In this document: positions 12,961-24,945 of the stretch, piece after piece
Layout: each line of letters starts with the position of its first letter
How positions within the stretch are numbered: the stretch's first letter is position 1
DNA from: Heterohyrax brucei
Taxonomy: Eukaryota; Chordata; Mammalia; Hyracoidea; Procaviidae
Length of the DNA: 64,000 bases
Assembly (NCBI GenBank): GCA_028571685.1
Contig: CM053141.1
Location: 75,625,833 to 75,689,832, forward strand
Direction of reading: 5' to 3'
The notes under the pieces: generated by a model
Databases searched by the model: none
What the model was told of the DNA's origin: nothing
What the model saw: only the letters and a program-made list of their open reading frames with translations
Translations under genes and position numbers: made by a program

Positions 12961-13531
12961 ACAATTTTAAAATTAAAGTTTTCCTACTAATACAGCAATG
13001 AGAGAATGCATAAGCCAGCATTATGAATGATACATTAATCATCTAATTCAGTTTTTTTTACAATATCCACAAGTTATAAAACATGTCAGAAGAATTAAAA
13101 TGCTACTGTATAAATTTACACTTAAAATTAAATTTAGATTTACAAGAAATTTAATTATATGAAGAATGAAATACTTCTAGAAAAATTTTCCATGAGAAGC
13201 ATGAACTCTACATGTACATAAATTTTTATTTCAAAATATTTTATCAGAAATGTGTCCCAATGTTTTCACAGTATACGAAATACTATTAGTAGCTCCAATA
13301 ACAGATGTGTTTGCAGGAAGACCATTGTCAAAACTGAGTATCATCAGAACTTACTTGCAATCTTACTTTTCCAAGAATAGCTAATGTCACTTTCAATTGT
13401 ATTCATGGAAAAACAAAATTGCTGAATGGATAAATTTTGATGAACCAGTAAATTTTCAGAAAAGTAATCCAGAAAAATTTTAGAACAATAAAGATAACAC
13501 CTTAATAAATTATAATTTACTTATTATATAA

Positions 13532-13942
13532 ATTGAAAGCTGGACTATGAACAAAGAAGACAGAAGAATTGATGCCTTTGAATTGTGGTGTTGGAGAAGA
13601 ATGCTGAATGTACGATGGACTGCCAAAAGAACCAACAGATCTGTCCTGGAAGAAGTACAGCCAGAGTACTACTTGGAAGCAAAGATGGCAAGACTGCATC
13701 TTACATACTTTGGACATGTTGTTAGGAGAGATCATCCCTGGAGAAGGACATCATGCTTGATAGAGTGGAAAGTCAGCAAAAAAGAGGGAGATCCTCAATG
13801 AGATGGGTTGACACAGTGGCCGCAACAATGGGCTTAAGCATAAAAACAATTTTGGACACAGCGCAAGACTGGGCAGTGTTTCATTCTGTTGTTAATAGGG
13901 TTGCTTTGAGTCGGAACAAACTCAATGGCACTTAACAACAAC
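13532..13942 (+). mobile_element. RTE (BovB-like) LINE, 411-bp 3' copy with target duplication
   Basis: It starts at gaaagctggactatgaac and ends ggcacttaacaacaaca. A 9-bp direct repeat, ATTATATAA, flanks it at 13523-13531 and 13943-13951, so it is one complete 5'-truncated insertion. The open frame at 13547-13801 is the C-terminal end of the RTE polyprotein, with WCWRRMLNVRWTAKRTNRS. Confidence 0.9.
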
Positions 13943-13951
13943 ATTATATAA

Positions 13952-14680
13952 GGGTGTTGATTGTGGATCTAAATAAAATAAAATTCTTGACAACCTCAAT
14001 CTTATCTCCATTTATCATGATGTCCTTATTGGTCCAGTTGTGAGAATTTTTGTTTTCTTGATGCTGAAGTGTAATCCATATGGAAGGCTGTGGTCTTTGA
14101 TATTCACCAGTAAACATTTCACGTTCTCCTGACTTTCAGCAAACAAAACTGTATCATATGCCTAACAGATGTTGTTGCGGAGTCTTCCTCCAATTCTGAT
14201 GCCACAGTCTTCTTCATACAGTCTAGCTTGTCAGATTATTTGCTTGGCATACAGACTGAATAGACAGGGTGAAAGGACACAACCCTTATGCACACCTTTC
14301 CTGACCTTAAACCATGCAGTGTCTCCTTATTATGTTCAAATGACTGCCACTTGATTCATGAACAGATTCCTCAAGAGCACAATTAAGTGTTTTGGAATTC
14401 CCATTCTCCACAGTGTTATCTCTATTTTGTTATGATCCACAGTCAAATGCCTTTGTATAATCAATAAAACACAGGTAAACTTCTTTCTGGGATTCTGTGC
14501 TTTCTGTCAAGATCAATTTGACATCAGCAAGCATATTTCTATTTCCACACTCTCCTCTGAATCTGGCTTGAATTTTTCTGGCAGTTCTCTGTCAATATAC
14601 TGCTGTAGTCACTTTTGAATGATCTTTAGCAAAATTTGACTTGCATGTGACATTAATAATATTGTTTGATAATTTCCGAG
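13952..14680 (-). mobile_element. RTE (BovB-like) LINE fragment lacking its 3' end
   Basis: Minus-strand RTE covering part of the RT domain, from gttgattgtggatc to the region upstream of tgataatttcc. The 3' end, about 650 bp as judged from the full-length copy at 15766-18858, is missing. The left junction touches the target duplication of the plus-strand copy. Confidence 0.85.
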
Positions 14681-14689
14681 AAACTGAAA

Positions 14690-15240
14690 TAGACAAGAAA
14701 GGACCTCCCCTTAGAGCCACATCCTAAATTTTGACTTCTAGCCTCCTGAACAGCAAGAAAATAAATATCTGTCTTTAAAGCTGAAATTTAAAGGGAAAAA
14801 CAGAGAGTGATTTTCTGCAAGGAAATCACTCAACCAATTGTAAGGAAATGATTCTTGGCAAGTTCCAAATGCACAGTTCTGGCAACCAGCTGAAGATTTC
14901 TGACAGCTCACAGGTAAGTTTAGTATCTGCAGGTGAGGTGGCAGGCTGAGGATTTCTGAAAACTTACATCCCAACAGCCACATTCTTGTCAAATGACAAG
15001 AAGCATACAGGGTTGAGAGGGAGGGGGAAGGAAAGAGAGAGTGAGCTTTGGAGAACATTCTTTTATATACTGGAGACAGGCCACAGTCCCAAGGAAACCC
15101 TCCTTTCTCCTTGGCTGCTCATATCAGATCACAAAATGGAAGATGATTATATAGTGTCTGCCAAACCACCAAGAATGACAGACCAGCCAAGACAACACAT
15201 GGTATCAACCATCAAAGACATTTATAACTAAAAATAATTA
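14690..15240. repeat. LTR-like remnants, family unresolved
   Basis: The part at 14720-14785 (tagcctcctgaacagcaag, then aaaataaatatctg) resembles the polyadenylation region of MLT1-type LTRs on the plus strand. The rest, to 15240, has an LTR-like composition: G-rich purine stretch, ccacagtcccaagg, gctgctcatatcagatcac. I cannot name it. The open frame at 14738-15058 (minus) has no recognisable domain. Confidence 0.35.
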
Positions 15241-15765
15241 CCACTATTATTGATTTTCCTTGAAAATGAGTTTTTACCTGTGAAGATTTGATTTTCTGTT
15301 TACATGTTTACCAGCATGATTTTACTCTTTGTTTTTTAATTATGTGTTGAGCCATCTATCAGGACAGTATCTGTACATAAGCATCTAAAACTCTGGACAA
15401 TAGTGAGACACTGAATAACAGTGAGACAAACAAGTATAACTGAAGAGACTGGGAGACATTTCAGAATAATGACCCTAAATCTCCCAGACTTGATCATAAA
15501 AACAAATCTGGAACATTCTTTAAGTCTATTTTAGATAGCCAGATGGCTTTTATAGATTATTCCAATTCACCGGTAGTATGTAGGTATAATAAATAGTGGT
15601 AGCAATGATTCAGTTCTTCCCCAGCAGGTCAAAGGAAAAGCCATGGCCAATCTGTTATCTATAACTATTTCTTTTAAAGAATGTAAATAGGTTTGTTGTG
15701 CCTCAGGGCTTGAGTTGTATTATTTACTATGTCAGCCAAATGGAACAAAATTATGATGAATGCAT
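15241..15765. other. No gene recognised
   Basis: AT-rich sequence with no recognisable repeat or open frame, between LTR-like remnants and the tail of the full-length RTE. Confidence 0.4.
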
Positions 15766-18700
15766 GTTGTTGTTGTTAGGTGCCACTGACTCAGTTCCAA
15801 CTCACAGTGACCCTATGAACAACAAATAAAACACTGCCCAGTCTTTATGCTTAAGCCCATTGTTGTGGCCACTGTGTTGACCCATCTCGTCGAGGATCTT
15901 CCTCTTTTTCACTGACTCTCCACTCTATCAGGCATCATGTCCTTCTCCAGGGACTGATCTTTCCCGACAACATATCCCAAGTATGTAAGACACAGTCTTG
16001 CCACCTTTGTTTCCAGGGAACACTCTAGTTGTACTTCTTCCAGAACAGATCTGTTGGTTCTTTTGGCAGTCCATCGTACATTCAACATTCTTCTCCAACA
16101 CCACAGTTGAAAGGCATCAATTCTTCTTCTGTTTTCTTTGCTCATACTCCAGCTTTCACATGCACATGATGCGACTGAAAATACCATGGCTTGGGTCAGG
16201 TGCATTTTAGTCTTCAAGGTGACATCCTTACTTTTGAATACTTTGAAGAGGTCCTTTGCAGCAGATTTTCCCAGTGCGTTGTGTCTTTTGATATCTTAAC
16301 TGCTATTGCCAAGAGTATCGATTGTGGACCCAAGTAAAATGAAATCTTTGACAACCTCAATCCTTTCCCCATTTATAACAACATTGCTTACTGGTCCAGT
16401 TATGAGGATTTGTGTTTACCTGATGTTGAGGTGCAATCCATACTGAAGGCTGTGATCCTTGATCTTCATCAGTAAATGCATCAAATCTTCTTCATTTCCA
16501 GCAAGTAAAGTTGTGTCATCTGCATAACACAAGTTGTTAATAGCCCTCCTCCAATCCTGATGCCTCGTTCTTCTTCATGTAATCCAGCGTCTTGGATTAT
16601 TTGATCAGCATACAGATTGAAAAGGTATAGTGAAAGGATACAACCCTGACGCACTCCTTTCCTGACTTTAAACCATGCAGTGTCCCCTTGTTCTGTTCAC
16701 ATGACTGCCTCTTGATCCATATACAGATTCCTTAAGAGCACAATTAGGTGTTCTGGCATTCCCATTCTCCGCAACATTAGCCATAGCTTAGTATGATCCA
16801 CACAGTCAAGTGTTTTTGCGTAGTTGATGAAACACAAGTAAACATCTTGCTGGTATTCTTTGCTTTCAGCCAAGATCCATCTGACATCAGAGATGATATC
16901 CCTGGTTCCACGTCCCCTTCTGAAACCAGCTTGAATTTCTGGCAGTTCCTTGTTAATATATTGTTATAGTCGCTTTTGAATGATCTTCAGCAGAATTTTA
17001 CTTGCGTGTCAATATTGTTCAGTAATTTCCACATTCGATTGGATCACCTTTCTTTGGAATGGGCATAAATATGGATCTCTTCCAGTCAGTTGGCCAGGTA
17101 GCTGTCCTCCAAATTTCTTAGCATAGATGAGTGAGTACTTCCAGCACTGCATCAGTTTGTTGAAATATCTCAACTGATATTCCATCAATTCCAGGAGCCT
17201 TGTTTTTTGCCACTGCCTTCAATGAAGCTTAGACTTCTTCTTTCAGGACCATTGGTTCCTGATCATATGCTACCTCTTCAAATGGCTGAACATCGATTAG
17301 TTCTTTCTGGTATAACGACTCATTTAATAGTTCTCTTGTAGAATCCTTCGCTCCTGCATCTCGAGGCTTGAATTTTTTCTTCAGTTCTTTCAGCTTGAAA
17401 AATGCAGACCATGTTCTTCCCTTTTAGTTTTCCATTTCCAGCTCTTGGCACATGTCATTATAATACTTTATTTTGTCTTCTCAAGCTGCTCTCTGAAATC
17501 TTCTGTTTAGGTCTTTTACTTTGCCATTCCTTTCTTTTGCTTTAGCTGCTTGATGTTCAAGAACGAGTTTCAGAGTCTCCTCTGACATCCAATTTGGTCT
17601 TTTCTTTCTTTCCTGTCTTTTTAATGACCTCTTGTTCTCTTCATGGATGATGTCTTTGATGTCATTCCACAATTCATCCAGTCTTCGGTCATTAGTGATC
17701 AACACATAAAATCTGTTCTTGAGATGGTCTTTAAACTCAGAAGGGATATATTTAAGGTCATACTTTGGCTCTCATGGATTTGTTCTAATTTTCTTCAGTT
17801 TCAGTCAGCACCTGGTGTTGTTTGGACTGCAGATATGGAGTTTTTCCATCATCTTTTCCCACAGATATAGTCAATTTGGTTCCTGTGTATGCCATTTGGT
17901 GAGGTTCATGCATGCACTCACCGTTTGTGTTGGTTAAAAAAGGTATTTGCAATGAAAAGTCATTAGTCTTGCAAAATTCTATAATGTGATCTCCAGCATT
18001 ATTTCTATCACTGAGTTCATATTTTCCAACTACTGATCCTTCTTCATTTCCAACTTTTGCATTCAAGTCACCAATAATTATCAACGCATCCTGATTGCAT
18101 GTTCAATCAACTTCAGACGGCAGAAGCTGGTAAAAATGTTTAACCTCTTCATCTTTGGTGTTAGTGTCTGGTGAGTAAATGTGAATAACAGTTGAATTAA
18201 CTCGCTTTCCTTGTAGGCATATGGATATTATCCTGTCACTGACAGCACTGTACTTTAGGACAGATCTTGAAATGTTCTTTTTGATGATGAATGCACCACC
18301 ATTACTCTTCAAGTTTTCATTCCCAGTATAGTAGACCACATGACTGTTGGATTGAAAGTGGACAAAAGTGGTCCATTTCAGCTTACTAATGCCTAGGATG
18401 TCAATGCATATGCGTTGCATTTCATTTTTGACAATTTCCAGTTTTCCTAGATTCATACTTCATACATTCCATGTTCCACTTATTAGTGGATGTTTGCAGC
18501 TGTTTCTTCTCATTTTGAGTTGTGCCAAATCAGTGAATGAAGATCCCAGAAGTCTTACTCCATGCATGTCATTAAGATCGACTCTACTTTGAGGAGGTGG
18601 CTCTTCTCCAGTAGTCTTCTGAGTGCCTTCCAACCTGGGGGTCTCACTTTCTGGCATCATATCTGACAATGTTTGGCTGCCATTCATCAGGTTTTCCCTG

Positions 18701-18858
18701 GCTAATTCCTTTCAGAAGTAGACTGCTGGGTCCTTCTTCCTAGTCTGTCTTAGTCTAGAAGCTCAGGTGAAACTTATCTACCATGGTTGACCCTGATGGT
18801 ATCTAAATACCAGTGGCATAACTTCCTGCATCACAGCAACAAGCAACCCTCCACTGAC
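15766..18858 (-). mobile_element. Full-length RTE (BovB-like) LINE, decayed
   Basis: Reading the minus strand, the 5' end lies at 18858 and the tail (gttgttgttgttagg on the plus strand) at 15766, about 3.1 kb. The endonuclease start is at 18460-18687 (ending ISGTWNV) and 18103-18456 (MNLGKLEIVKNEMQ, ILGISKLKWT). The endonuclease core is at 17785-18084 (IIIGDLNAKVG), the linker at 17481-17705 and the C-terminal region at 15909-16217 (WCWRRMLNVRWTAKRTNRS). Frames are broken many times, so no active polyprotein is possible. The 5' end matches those of the copies ending at 55105 and 60274. Confidence 0.92.
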
Positions 18859-18883
18859 AGACAAGTGGGGTCTGCTCACTCCC

Positions 18884-19052
18884 TCCTTAACTGATGGTGT
18901 TAGCCTACTTACCAAACAGTGTTAGCCTGCTTACCTGATGGTGTTAGCCTGTTTACCAGATGGTGTTACCCTCATCTGATGCCGTTATCCTCCTTACCTG
19001 ATGCTGTGGTGTTACCCTCCTTACCTGATGCTGTTACCATCCTTGCCTGATG
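18884..19052. repeat. Minisatellite, about 7 copies of a 22-bp unit
   Basis: Tandem units of the type ctgatggtgttagcctgctt plus ac, with degenerate copies (ctgatgctgttaccatcctt plus gc at the end). It starts about 25 bp beyond the 5' end of the full-length RTE. Confidence 0.85.
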
Positions 19053-20207
19053 AATGCATATAGTAGTTTAACTCCTATGAATAGGGTCATTATGCTCAAG
19101 ATTCTCTTCCCATAGAGAGTTTTATACTTTTGTAGGGTTAATTTCATGTAACAACATCTATGATATTTATTTGTTTAATCAAACACTAGTCAAGTTGTTA
19201 TTATGACATAGTTACACATGATTAAGTCAGTTGATCCCAAGTAAAGCTGGCTGTCTTCCTTAATGTTAGTTCCTTAACGTTAGTCCCCTCAGCCATTCAT
19301 TCTAAGACTTTAAGAACAAAAAAAAGTTTCCCTGGGGTATGTTTTGCTTCCAGGCTACAAACAGACATTTTGTCAGAATTTGCTGTTTTTTTCCCTCTTC
19401 CCGTTTAGATCTATGGATCTATGGTTTATGGATTTAGGGCACAAGCCTGCTGGAGTCTCCAGTCTGTCATCCTACCTACAGATTTTGGCCTTGTTAGTCC
19501 CCACAACTACATGAGTCAATTCCTGAGGGGTAAATTTCTCTTTCTTTCTCTCTCTTGCTTCCTCACTCATTATGTATATGTGATATTGATATTCTCACTG
19601 GTTTTGTTTCTCTACAGAATCTTGACTAAGGCTACTTACAACATGACAGCGGATTTAACTTAGAGTGAATAATGTGAGAGAAAGCACGGCAGAAACCACA
19701 AGGATTTTTATAATCTAGCCTTGGAAGGGGCATACCATCACTATTCTTATATTCTGTTGGTCACGCAGAACAACTCTGGTACAACTGACAGAAGTGCAAT
19801 GAACAAGGGCCAGAATTCAAGAAGGCAGGTATCATTAGGGAGCATCTTGGGGCTGAATACTAAAGGAGCCATGTCTTTAGAGTGACCTAACAAATAATTC
19901 AACAGAATAAATAATCTTGTTATTGGACTGGAATTGAAGAGCCTGCTTCCCATATTGGAAATTGTGAACAGATGTGGGACAGATAAGGTAACACTGGTGG
20001 AGCTCCAGATACATCTCTGATTATTGTGACAAGTAACTATGGCTTCTATTTTTTCAGTTCTTTGGTGTAAGGATATTTTCCTTCATTTATGTACTATAAA
20101 TAAAGAGTATCATTACTGGTAACACTAAAGTAACATACCCTTACATAATTTTTAAAATGTCATGACTATAATTTGGGAAAGCTGAATTATAGAGCTATGA
20201 TGGTAAT
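19053..20207. other. No gene; LTR-like 3' end at about 19395-19632
   Basis: The segment acatgagtcaattcctgagg, later tggttttgtttctctacag and aatcttgactaaggc, resembles the end of an old mammalian LTR on the plus strand. The remainder is unrecognised. The open frames at 19421-19663 and 19747-19953 carry no domain. Confidence 0.35.
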
Positions 20208-20460
20208 TAAACTGAGGGTCAGCAAAATGTCCTTGTAAAAACCTAGATGTTCAATATTTTTGGCTTTATCAGCCATACACTCTCTATTACGTATTGTGAT
20301 ACAATTACGCAGCTCCGCTGTTATAGCATGAAAGTAGTCATAGAGAATATGTAATAAAAATAAAAACAGGTGTAGCTGTGTTTCAATAGACCTTTATTTA
20401 CGAAAACAGGTGGCAGGCCAGATTTGGTCTCCAGGCTATAGGCTGCCAAAGCTGGTCTAG
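20208..20460 (-). mobile_element. Fossil of a short non-autonomous DNA transposon (hAT-like)
   Basis: Both ends carry matching terminal phrases (gagggtcagcaaa at the left, ggctgccaaagctgg at the right). The interior has the familiar order ttttggctttatcagccata, then gttatagcatgaaagtag, then aacaggtggcaggccagatt. This is the layout of an old mammalian MER-type hAT element. I do not give a family name because I cannot confirm it. Confidence 0.6.
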
Positions 20461-20724
20461 CTTTAAGCAAGTCATTATTATTAGTAAGGAGAATATGATA
20501 GACTAAGTCAGAATTGCCTAACGTTAAACAAGAAAAACAGAAATATGTTACAAAAAAAGATAATAAGTACATGCAGTGGACATTGTGAATATACAAGAAT
20601 CTTGTTCTGATGTCTTGGGCCAAAACTGTCTCCCCCATGTAGTCATCAACTTCTTCTGAAGATCTCACCTTAGCAGTCAGCTTCTTGAACCATGTACTTC
20701 TGGAGTCTCTCTAACCCAAACAAA

Positions 20725-20790
20725 CCAAACCCACTGCCCTCAGGGCACTCAAGACTCAACAGCAGTGAGTTTGGTTTTTATGGTTTAGTA
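20725..20790. repeat. Fold-back of two SINE tails
   Basis: The antisense AfroSINE tail (aaccaaacccactgcc) is followed at once by a sense tail (cagcagtgagtttggttttt). The short inverted repeat has little between the arms. It lies immediately before two SINEs in tandem. Confidence 0.5.
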
Positions 20791-20793
20791 GAT

Positions 20794-20966
20794 GCAGGGG
20801 AAATCCTGGTGGCAAAGTGATTAAGTGCTACATCTGCTAATCAAAAGGTCAGCAGTTCAAATTCACCAGGTGCTCCTTGGAAACTCTATGGGGCAGTTCT
20901 ACTCTGTCATGTAAGGTCATTATGAGTCAGAATCAACTCGACAGCAGTGGCTTTGGTTTTCAGTGG
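20794..20966 (+). mobile_element. AfroSINE
   Basis: tRNA-like head (atcctggtggcaaagtgatt, then aaaaggtcagcagttcaaat as B box), body gggcagttctactctgtcat, tail actcgacagcagtgg followed by ctttggtttt. Nearly full length. Confidence 0.9.
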
Positions 20967-20974
20967 GTAACAGA

Positions 20975-21178
20975 TGCAGAAGCAGACCTGATTGCACAGT
21001 GGTTAAGCACTGGGATGCTAACCCAAAGGTCAGTAGTTTGAATCCACCAGCCCCTCCAGCACTCTGCTTCCATAGGAATTTACAGCCCTGGAAACCCTAT
21101 GGAGACAGTTCTACTCTGTTTTATCTGGTCAATATGAGTCAGACCTGACTCTGCAGCAGTGGGTTTGGTTTTGGTTAG
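20975..21178 (+). mobile_element. AfroSINE, longer variant
   Basis: Second copy in the same orientation, with the extra central segment (actctgcttccataggaatt, then tacagccctgg) of the longer AfroSINE type. It ends gcagcagtgggtttggtttt. Confidence 0.9.
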
Positions 21179-21501
21179 TGGATATAACTTCAGGGAAGGA
21201 CTCTTTCTTCTTTTCAGAGGATGGAGAGTGATGCACACAATAAGGCTTATAAGTAATAGACAAAGCTTTACATAGTCTACATGTAAACATACCAGTTAAA
21301 TGTATCTCCTTTTCACTGGATAGATAAGTTGGAATATTCTAAATAATATAAAATCTAATTGTGTTCATGTTTTTGTTGCTGTGTTGTTTTTGTCTTTTTG
21401 CTACCGTGACTGCTATATATTTTTGATAGGGGAATGCTTCAATCCACCCAGAATATAAATACACACTTATTAGTACACTTTCATAAACCATGAAGGATGT
21501 T
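21179..21501. other. No gene recognised
   Basis: Short AT-rich interval between SINEs with no recognisable repeat or open frame. Confidence 0.4.
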
Positions 21502-22165
21502 GTTTTTAGTTGTTACAGACTCAGTTCTAACTCATGGCCTGTCATGAACTGAATTGTGTCCCTGAGAAAATGTGTGCTGCAACTTGGCTGGGCTACAATT
21601 TCCAGTAATATATGATAGATCTCCATTTTGTGATTTTTGGATGCTGTAAATCCTACTCTGTGGTTAACGGACTGGATTTATGTTAAAAACTATTGGGGCA
21701 GGACTGTAAAATTCTCCTTAAGATCACCTCCCTGCTCCAGTTTAAAGGGAGTTTCCCTGGAGTGTGGCCTGCACCACATTTTATCCTTGTATCCTTTTAT
21801 TTTAAAAGAGATAAAAGAAAAGGGAAGCAAGCAGAGGGCTGGGGATTTCATACCATCAAGAAAGCAGTACCAGGCGCACACCACATCCTTCAGACCTGAG
21901 GTTCCCGCACCAAGATGCTCTCAGATCAAAGACTAGTACTAAGACTAATACTAAACAAAGACCCTCTTTCAGAGCAAACAGAGAGAGAATACATTCCCCT
22001 GGAACCAGCACCCTGAATTCAGCCTTATAGCTTATTGGATTGTGTGAGAATACCCTTTTCTTTGTTAAAGTCATCCACCTGCAGTATTTCTGTTATAGCA
22101 GTAGAGATGACTAAAACATGACCATTCTGTGTATGTAGAATAGAACTGCTCCTAGGATCAACCTT
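21502..22165 (-). mobile_element. SINE fragment split by a solo LTR
   Basis: The left part (ttgttacagactcagttcta, then actcatggcc) and the right part (tgaccattctgtgtatgtag, then aatagaactgctcc) together form an antisense AfroSINE 3' half. The LTR at 21540-22118 lies between them. Confidence 0.7.
21540..22118 (+). mobile_element. Solo LTR, MaLR-like, 579 bp
   Basis: It begins tgtcatgaactgaattgtg and ends gatgactaaaaca. Flanks are TGGCC (21535-21539) and TGACC (22119-22123), a target duplication with one mismatch. Same family as the LTR at 312-811, and the younger partner of the SINE it interrupts. Confidence 0.85.
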
Positions 22166-22262
22166 CATTCCTCCTCCCTTCCCTCTCTCCCTCCATCCCT
22201 CCTTCCTCCCTCCATCCCTCCCCCTTCCTCCCCCCTCCTTCCCTCCTTTCTTTCCTTCCTTT
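22164..22262. repeat. Polypyrimidine low-complexity tract
   Basis: About 100 bp made almost entirely of C and T (ccttccctctctccctccat pattern), on the right flank of the split SINE. Confidence 0.9.
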
Positions 22263-23374
22263 AATGCTCTAAAAGCTCTTTCTGGTAATATTTATTTGAC
22301 TATACTTCAGTTTTATTATATATGGTCCTTGTATGGTTTAAAGATCTCAATTCCTCATCACAGTGGAGTTCTGGTACTACTGTAGTTAGCCTCAGGCAGA
22401 AAAGCAAGGCATGTCCTCCGGTCTCTTCCTTCCTCTATCTTCAGTGTCCAAATGTCTGCTTCAGTAGAGTTAAGGATAGGGATGAAGGAACGAGTCTGCT
22501 TATTCAACAGTCCACATATCCTTGGCTTCTTCTTCTTTTTCTTTTTCTTCTTTAAAGTAGTTCCACTTTGTGAGAATTAAGGATTTAAACTCTTTTTTAT
22601 AATTTAATAAGCTAGGCCAAACAAGACATACAGCAGCAACTTTCTCTTTGATTGTACTAGGCTGCACACTAGTCAAGAAAAAAAATCATTGTATTGAAGA
22701 AAAAAATTATTAGACTAAATAACATTTACTCATTAGACTAAAATCTGTCTGGTTAGCAGGTTTGTAACTGTTCAATTTTTATGGCAAAGCATGAAATTCT
22801 ATTTGAATACAATGTAGTAAACTGTGGAGTTTAGAAGTACAGACAGATCTGGGTTAGCCAGATATCTGAAGATACAAGCAAGATAATGAGGAGGAACATG
22901 CAGAACATTTACTTCTTATGATCACAAGAGTGAGGTGTACCAGGAACAGAGAAACTTTAGTCAAGTGGAGCACAGCCATGGCCTGAGGCCAAACTTCCTG
23001 CTAACATAGAAAAAAGTTCTGTTTAGAAGCAGGATAAAACTTGCTTTTGGATGAGGATTGTGAGAGAGATAAGCAGGATTTCAGAAGACAAAGAGTAAGA
23101 ATACGTAGAAAAGAGTAGTTGTTATAGGAAGTTTTATTAACCTGCTGGCCTTGTCACAGTTATTGTGAATAAATTAAAGATTCATGAATCCATGTTTTTC
23201 ATCCTTGCCATGCCTTTTCTCTGCTGCTTCTTAGAAGAAATTGTTGAGAGGGACAGATTTCTTCTGCTCTTCACTATAAAGCACTGTCTTCCCATTGAAG
23301 AATAGGGGCAGACTAATAAAACTGATTTTCACATGATTGAACCAAGCGCTTGCCTGCAAACAAATAATAAACTA
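22263..23374. other. No gene recognised
   Basis: About 1.1 kb of AT-rich sequence. No young repeat, domain or splice pattern was seen. The open frame at 22322-22555 ends in a simple leucine/phenylalanine run produced by a TC-rich stretch. Confidence 0.4.
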
Positions 23375-23465
23375 AAAACCAGGCATCATTGAGTCTTACT
23401 ATGTTGACCCCATGTGTGTCAGAGTAGAACTCTGTCCCACAAGGTTTTCAATGGCTGACTTTTTT
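23375..23465 (-). mobile_element. AfroSINE fragment
   Basis: Antisense 3' portion with the diagnostic phrase ccccatgtgtgtcagagtag, then aactctgtcccacaagg, ending at ttttcaatggctga. It stops where an L1 3' UTR begins. Confidence 0.75.
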
Positions 23466-24300
23466 AAAAATGTACTTTAGATGAAAGTTTACAGAGCAAA
23501 GGAGTTTCTCGTTACACAACTAATAATGTACTGCTTTACGACATTGGTTGCCAACCCCATGATATGTCAACATTCTCCCCTTGCTGACCTTGTGTTCCCT
23601 GTTACCAGCTTTCCTGTCCCCTCCTACCATCTCGCCCCTGCCCCTACGTTGGTGTGTCCATTTAATCTCATTTTGATTTATGGGCCTGTCTAATCTTTGG
23701 CTAAAGGGCGAACCTCAGGAGTGACTTTATTATTGAGTTGAAAAGGTGTCCAGGGGTCATCAACTCTCAGGGTTTCTCCAGTTTCTGTCAGGCCAACAAG
23801 TCTCGTCTTTCTTCTTGAGTTAGAAGTTTGTTCTACATTTTTCTTCAGTTCTGTCTAGGACCCACTATTGTGATACCTGTGAGAGGAGTCAGTGGTGGTT
23901 GCAGAGCACCACCTGGTTATACTGAACTCAGTCTCCTGGAGGCTGTGGTAGTTACAGTCCATTAGTCCTTTGGACTAATCTTTCTGGCCACTATGTCTTT
24001 GGTTTTCTTCATTCTCTCTTGCTCCAGATGGGGTGGGAACAGTGGGGTATTTTACATGTTCACTCATAAGCATTTAAGACCCCAGAGGCTACTTGTCAAA
24101 GTAGGGTGTGGAACATGTTCTTTATAAACTATGTTAACATTGAGTTGGATGTCTATTGAGACAACGATGCTAGCTGTCAGCCTCCAAGGATTTTTCAAGG
24201 CTATGTTCTTTCAGAAGTAAGTAACAAGGTCTGTCTTTTGAGGTCCTTCTGCTTCTATAGTACCTCTTTTAATGTGATCTTCTACCTTTATTACTGAAAT
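23466..24300 (-). mobile_element. L1 LINE 3' UTR fragment
   Basis: Antisense L1 tail, with its 3' end at the left (tgtactttagatgaaagttt), parallel to the beginning of the longer L1 at 37218. It continues through the cctcaggagtgact and aagaccccagaggctact phrases and stops before ORF2. The 23481-23693 open frame is an antisense artefact of this UTR. Confidence 0.82.
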
Positions 24301-24945
24301 TATTTTAGTAGCATCAAGTAATTAATGTATCTGTTGTTCATTTTTAAAGAGTACTCCAGTAAGATTTTTAAATCTTATTTTTCATAGCAGTTTAATGAGT
24401 GAATTATTTTTAAAGCATATCAGCTATTAGTTCATATACTTATTTTTTATTTCAGTAAGTTGAAATGCCCTAGAGAAGATCAAAGTTCAGTCATTTGAAC
24501 AATTTATTAAGGAACTGCATTTTACAAGAAAAAACTGATTACTTATTATACAACAACCCTGGTCCTTTTTAAAAACTATAAGACTCACCAATAAACAATA
24601 TTGTCAGCATTTAGCATTGCAGCAATAAATAATATTAAGTCATCATTTTGTACTGGAGTGTCCAAAAACTGTATTCTGGTTAAGAACACTTCTTGAACTA
24701 CAGAAACACAATCAGACAATTCTCCTACATTATTTAAGGGTAATAAGGCTGTAAAATAAGAGTGTTTCAGTAATATAGGAAAAAGAAAGTATCAATATTT
24801 TATAATTAATTGAAAGTACAGAAGTGTGGATGTTTTTTCATTAGCAAAAAGGAGCGGCTACATACGATAATATCAGACACAAAACTGATCACAGTACAAG
24901 ACCTGAAGATGTTGTGAATAATTTGAGGCCTATATTGTTCTAATG
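24301..24945. other. No gene recognised
   Basis: AT-rich interval without a recognisable repeat or open frame. Confidence 0.4.

Noticed and set aside
13532-14680. Opposed RTE segments looking like a twin-primed or inverted single insertion
   Set aside because: The plus-strand part has its own 9-bp target duplication, ATTATATAA, on both sides, so it is a separate insertion. Twin priming would also place the 3' end at the outer edge with the inverted part upstream, which is not the case.
18884-19052. Spaced repeats resembling a CRISPR array
   Set aside because: Units are directly adjacent, 22 bp, degenerate, without unique spacers, and the genome is mammalian. It is a minisatellite.
20794-20870. 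tRNA-like A and B boxes suggesting tRNA genes
   Set aside because: These boxes are the heads of AfroSINEs, repeated many times with SINE bodies and tails attached. They cannot form complete tRNA cloverleafs.
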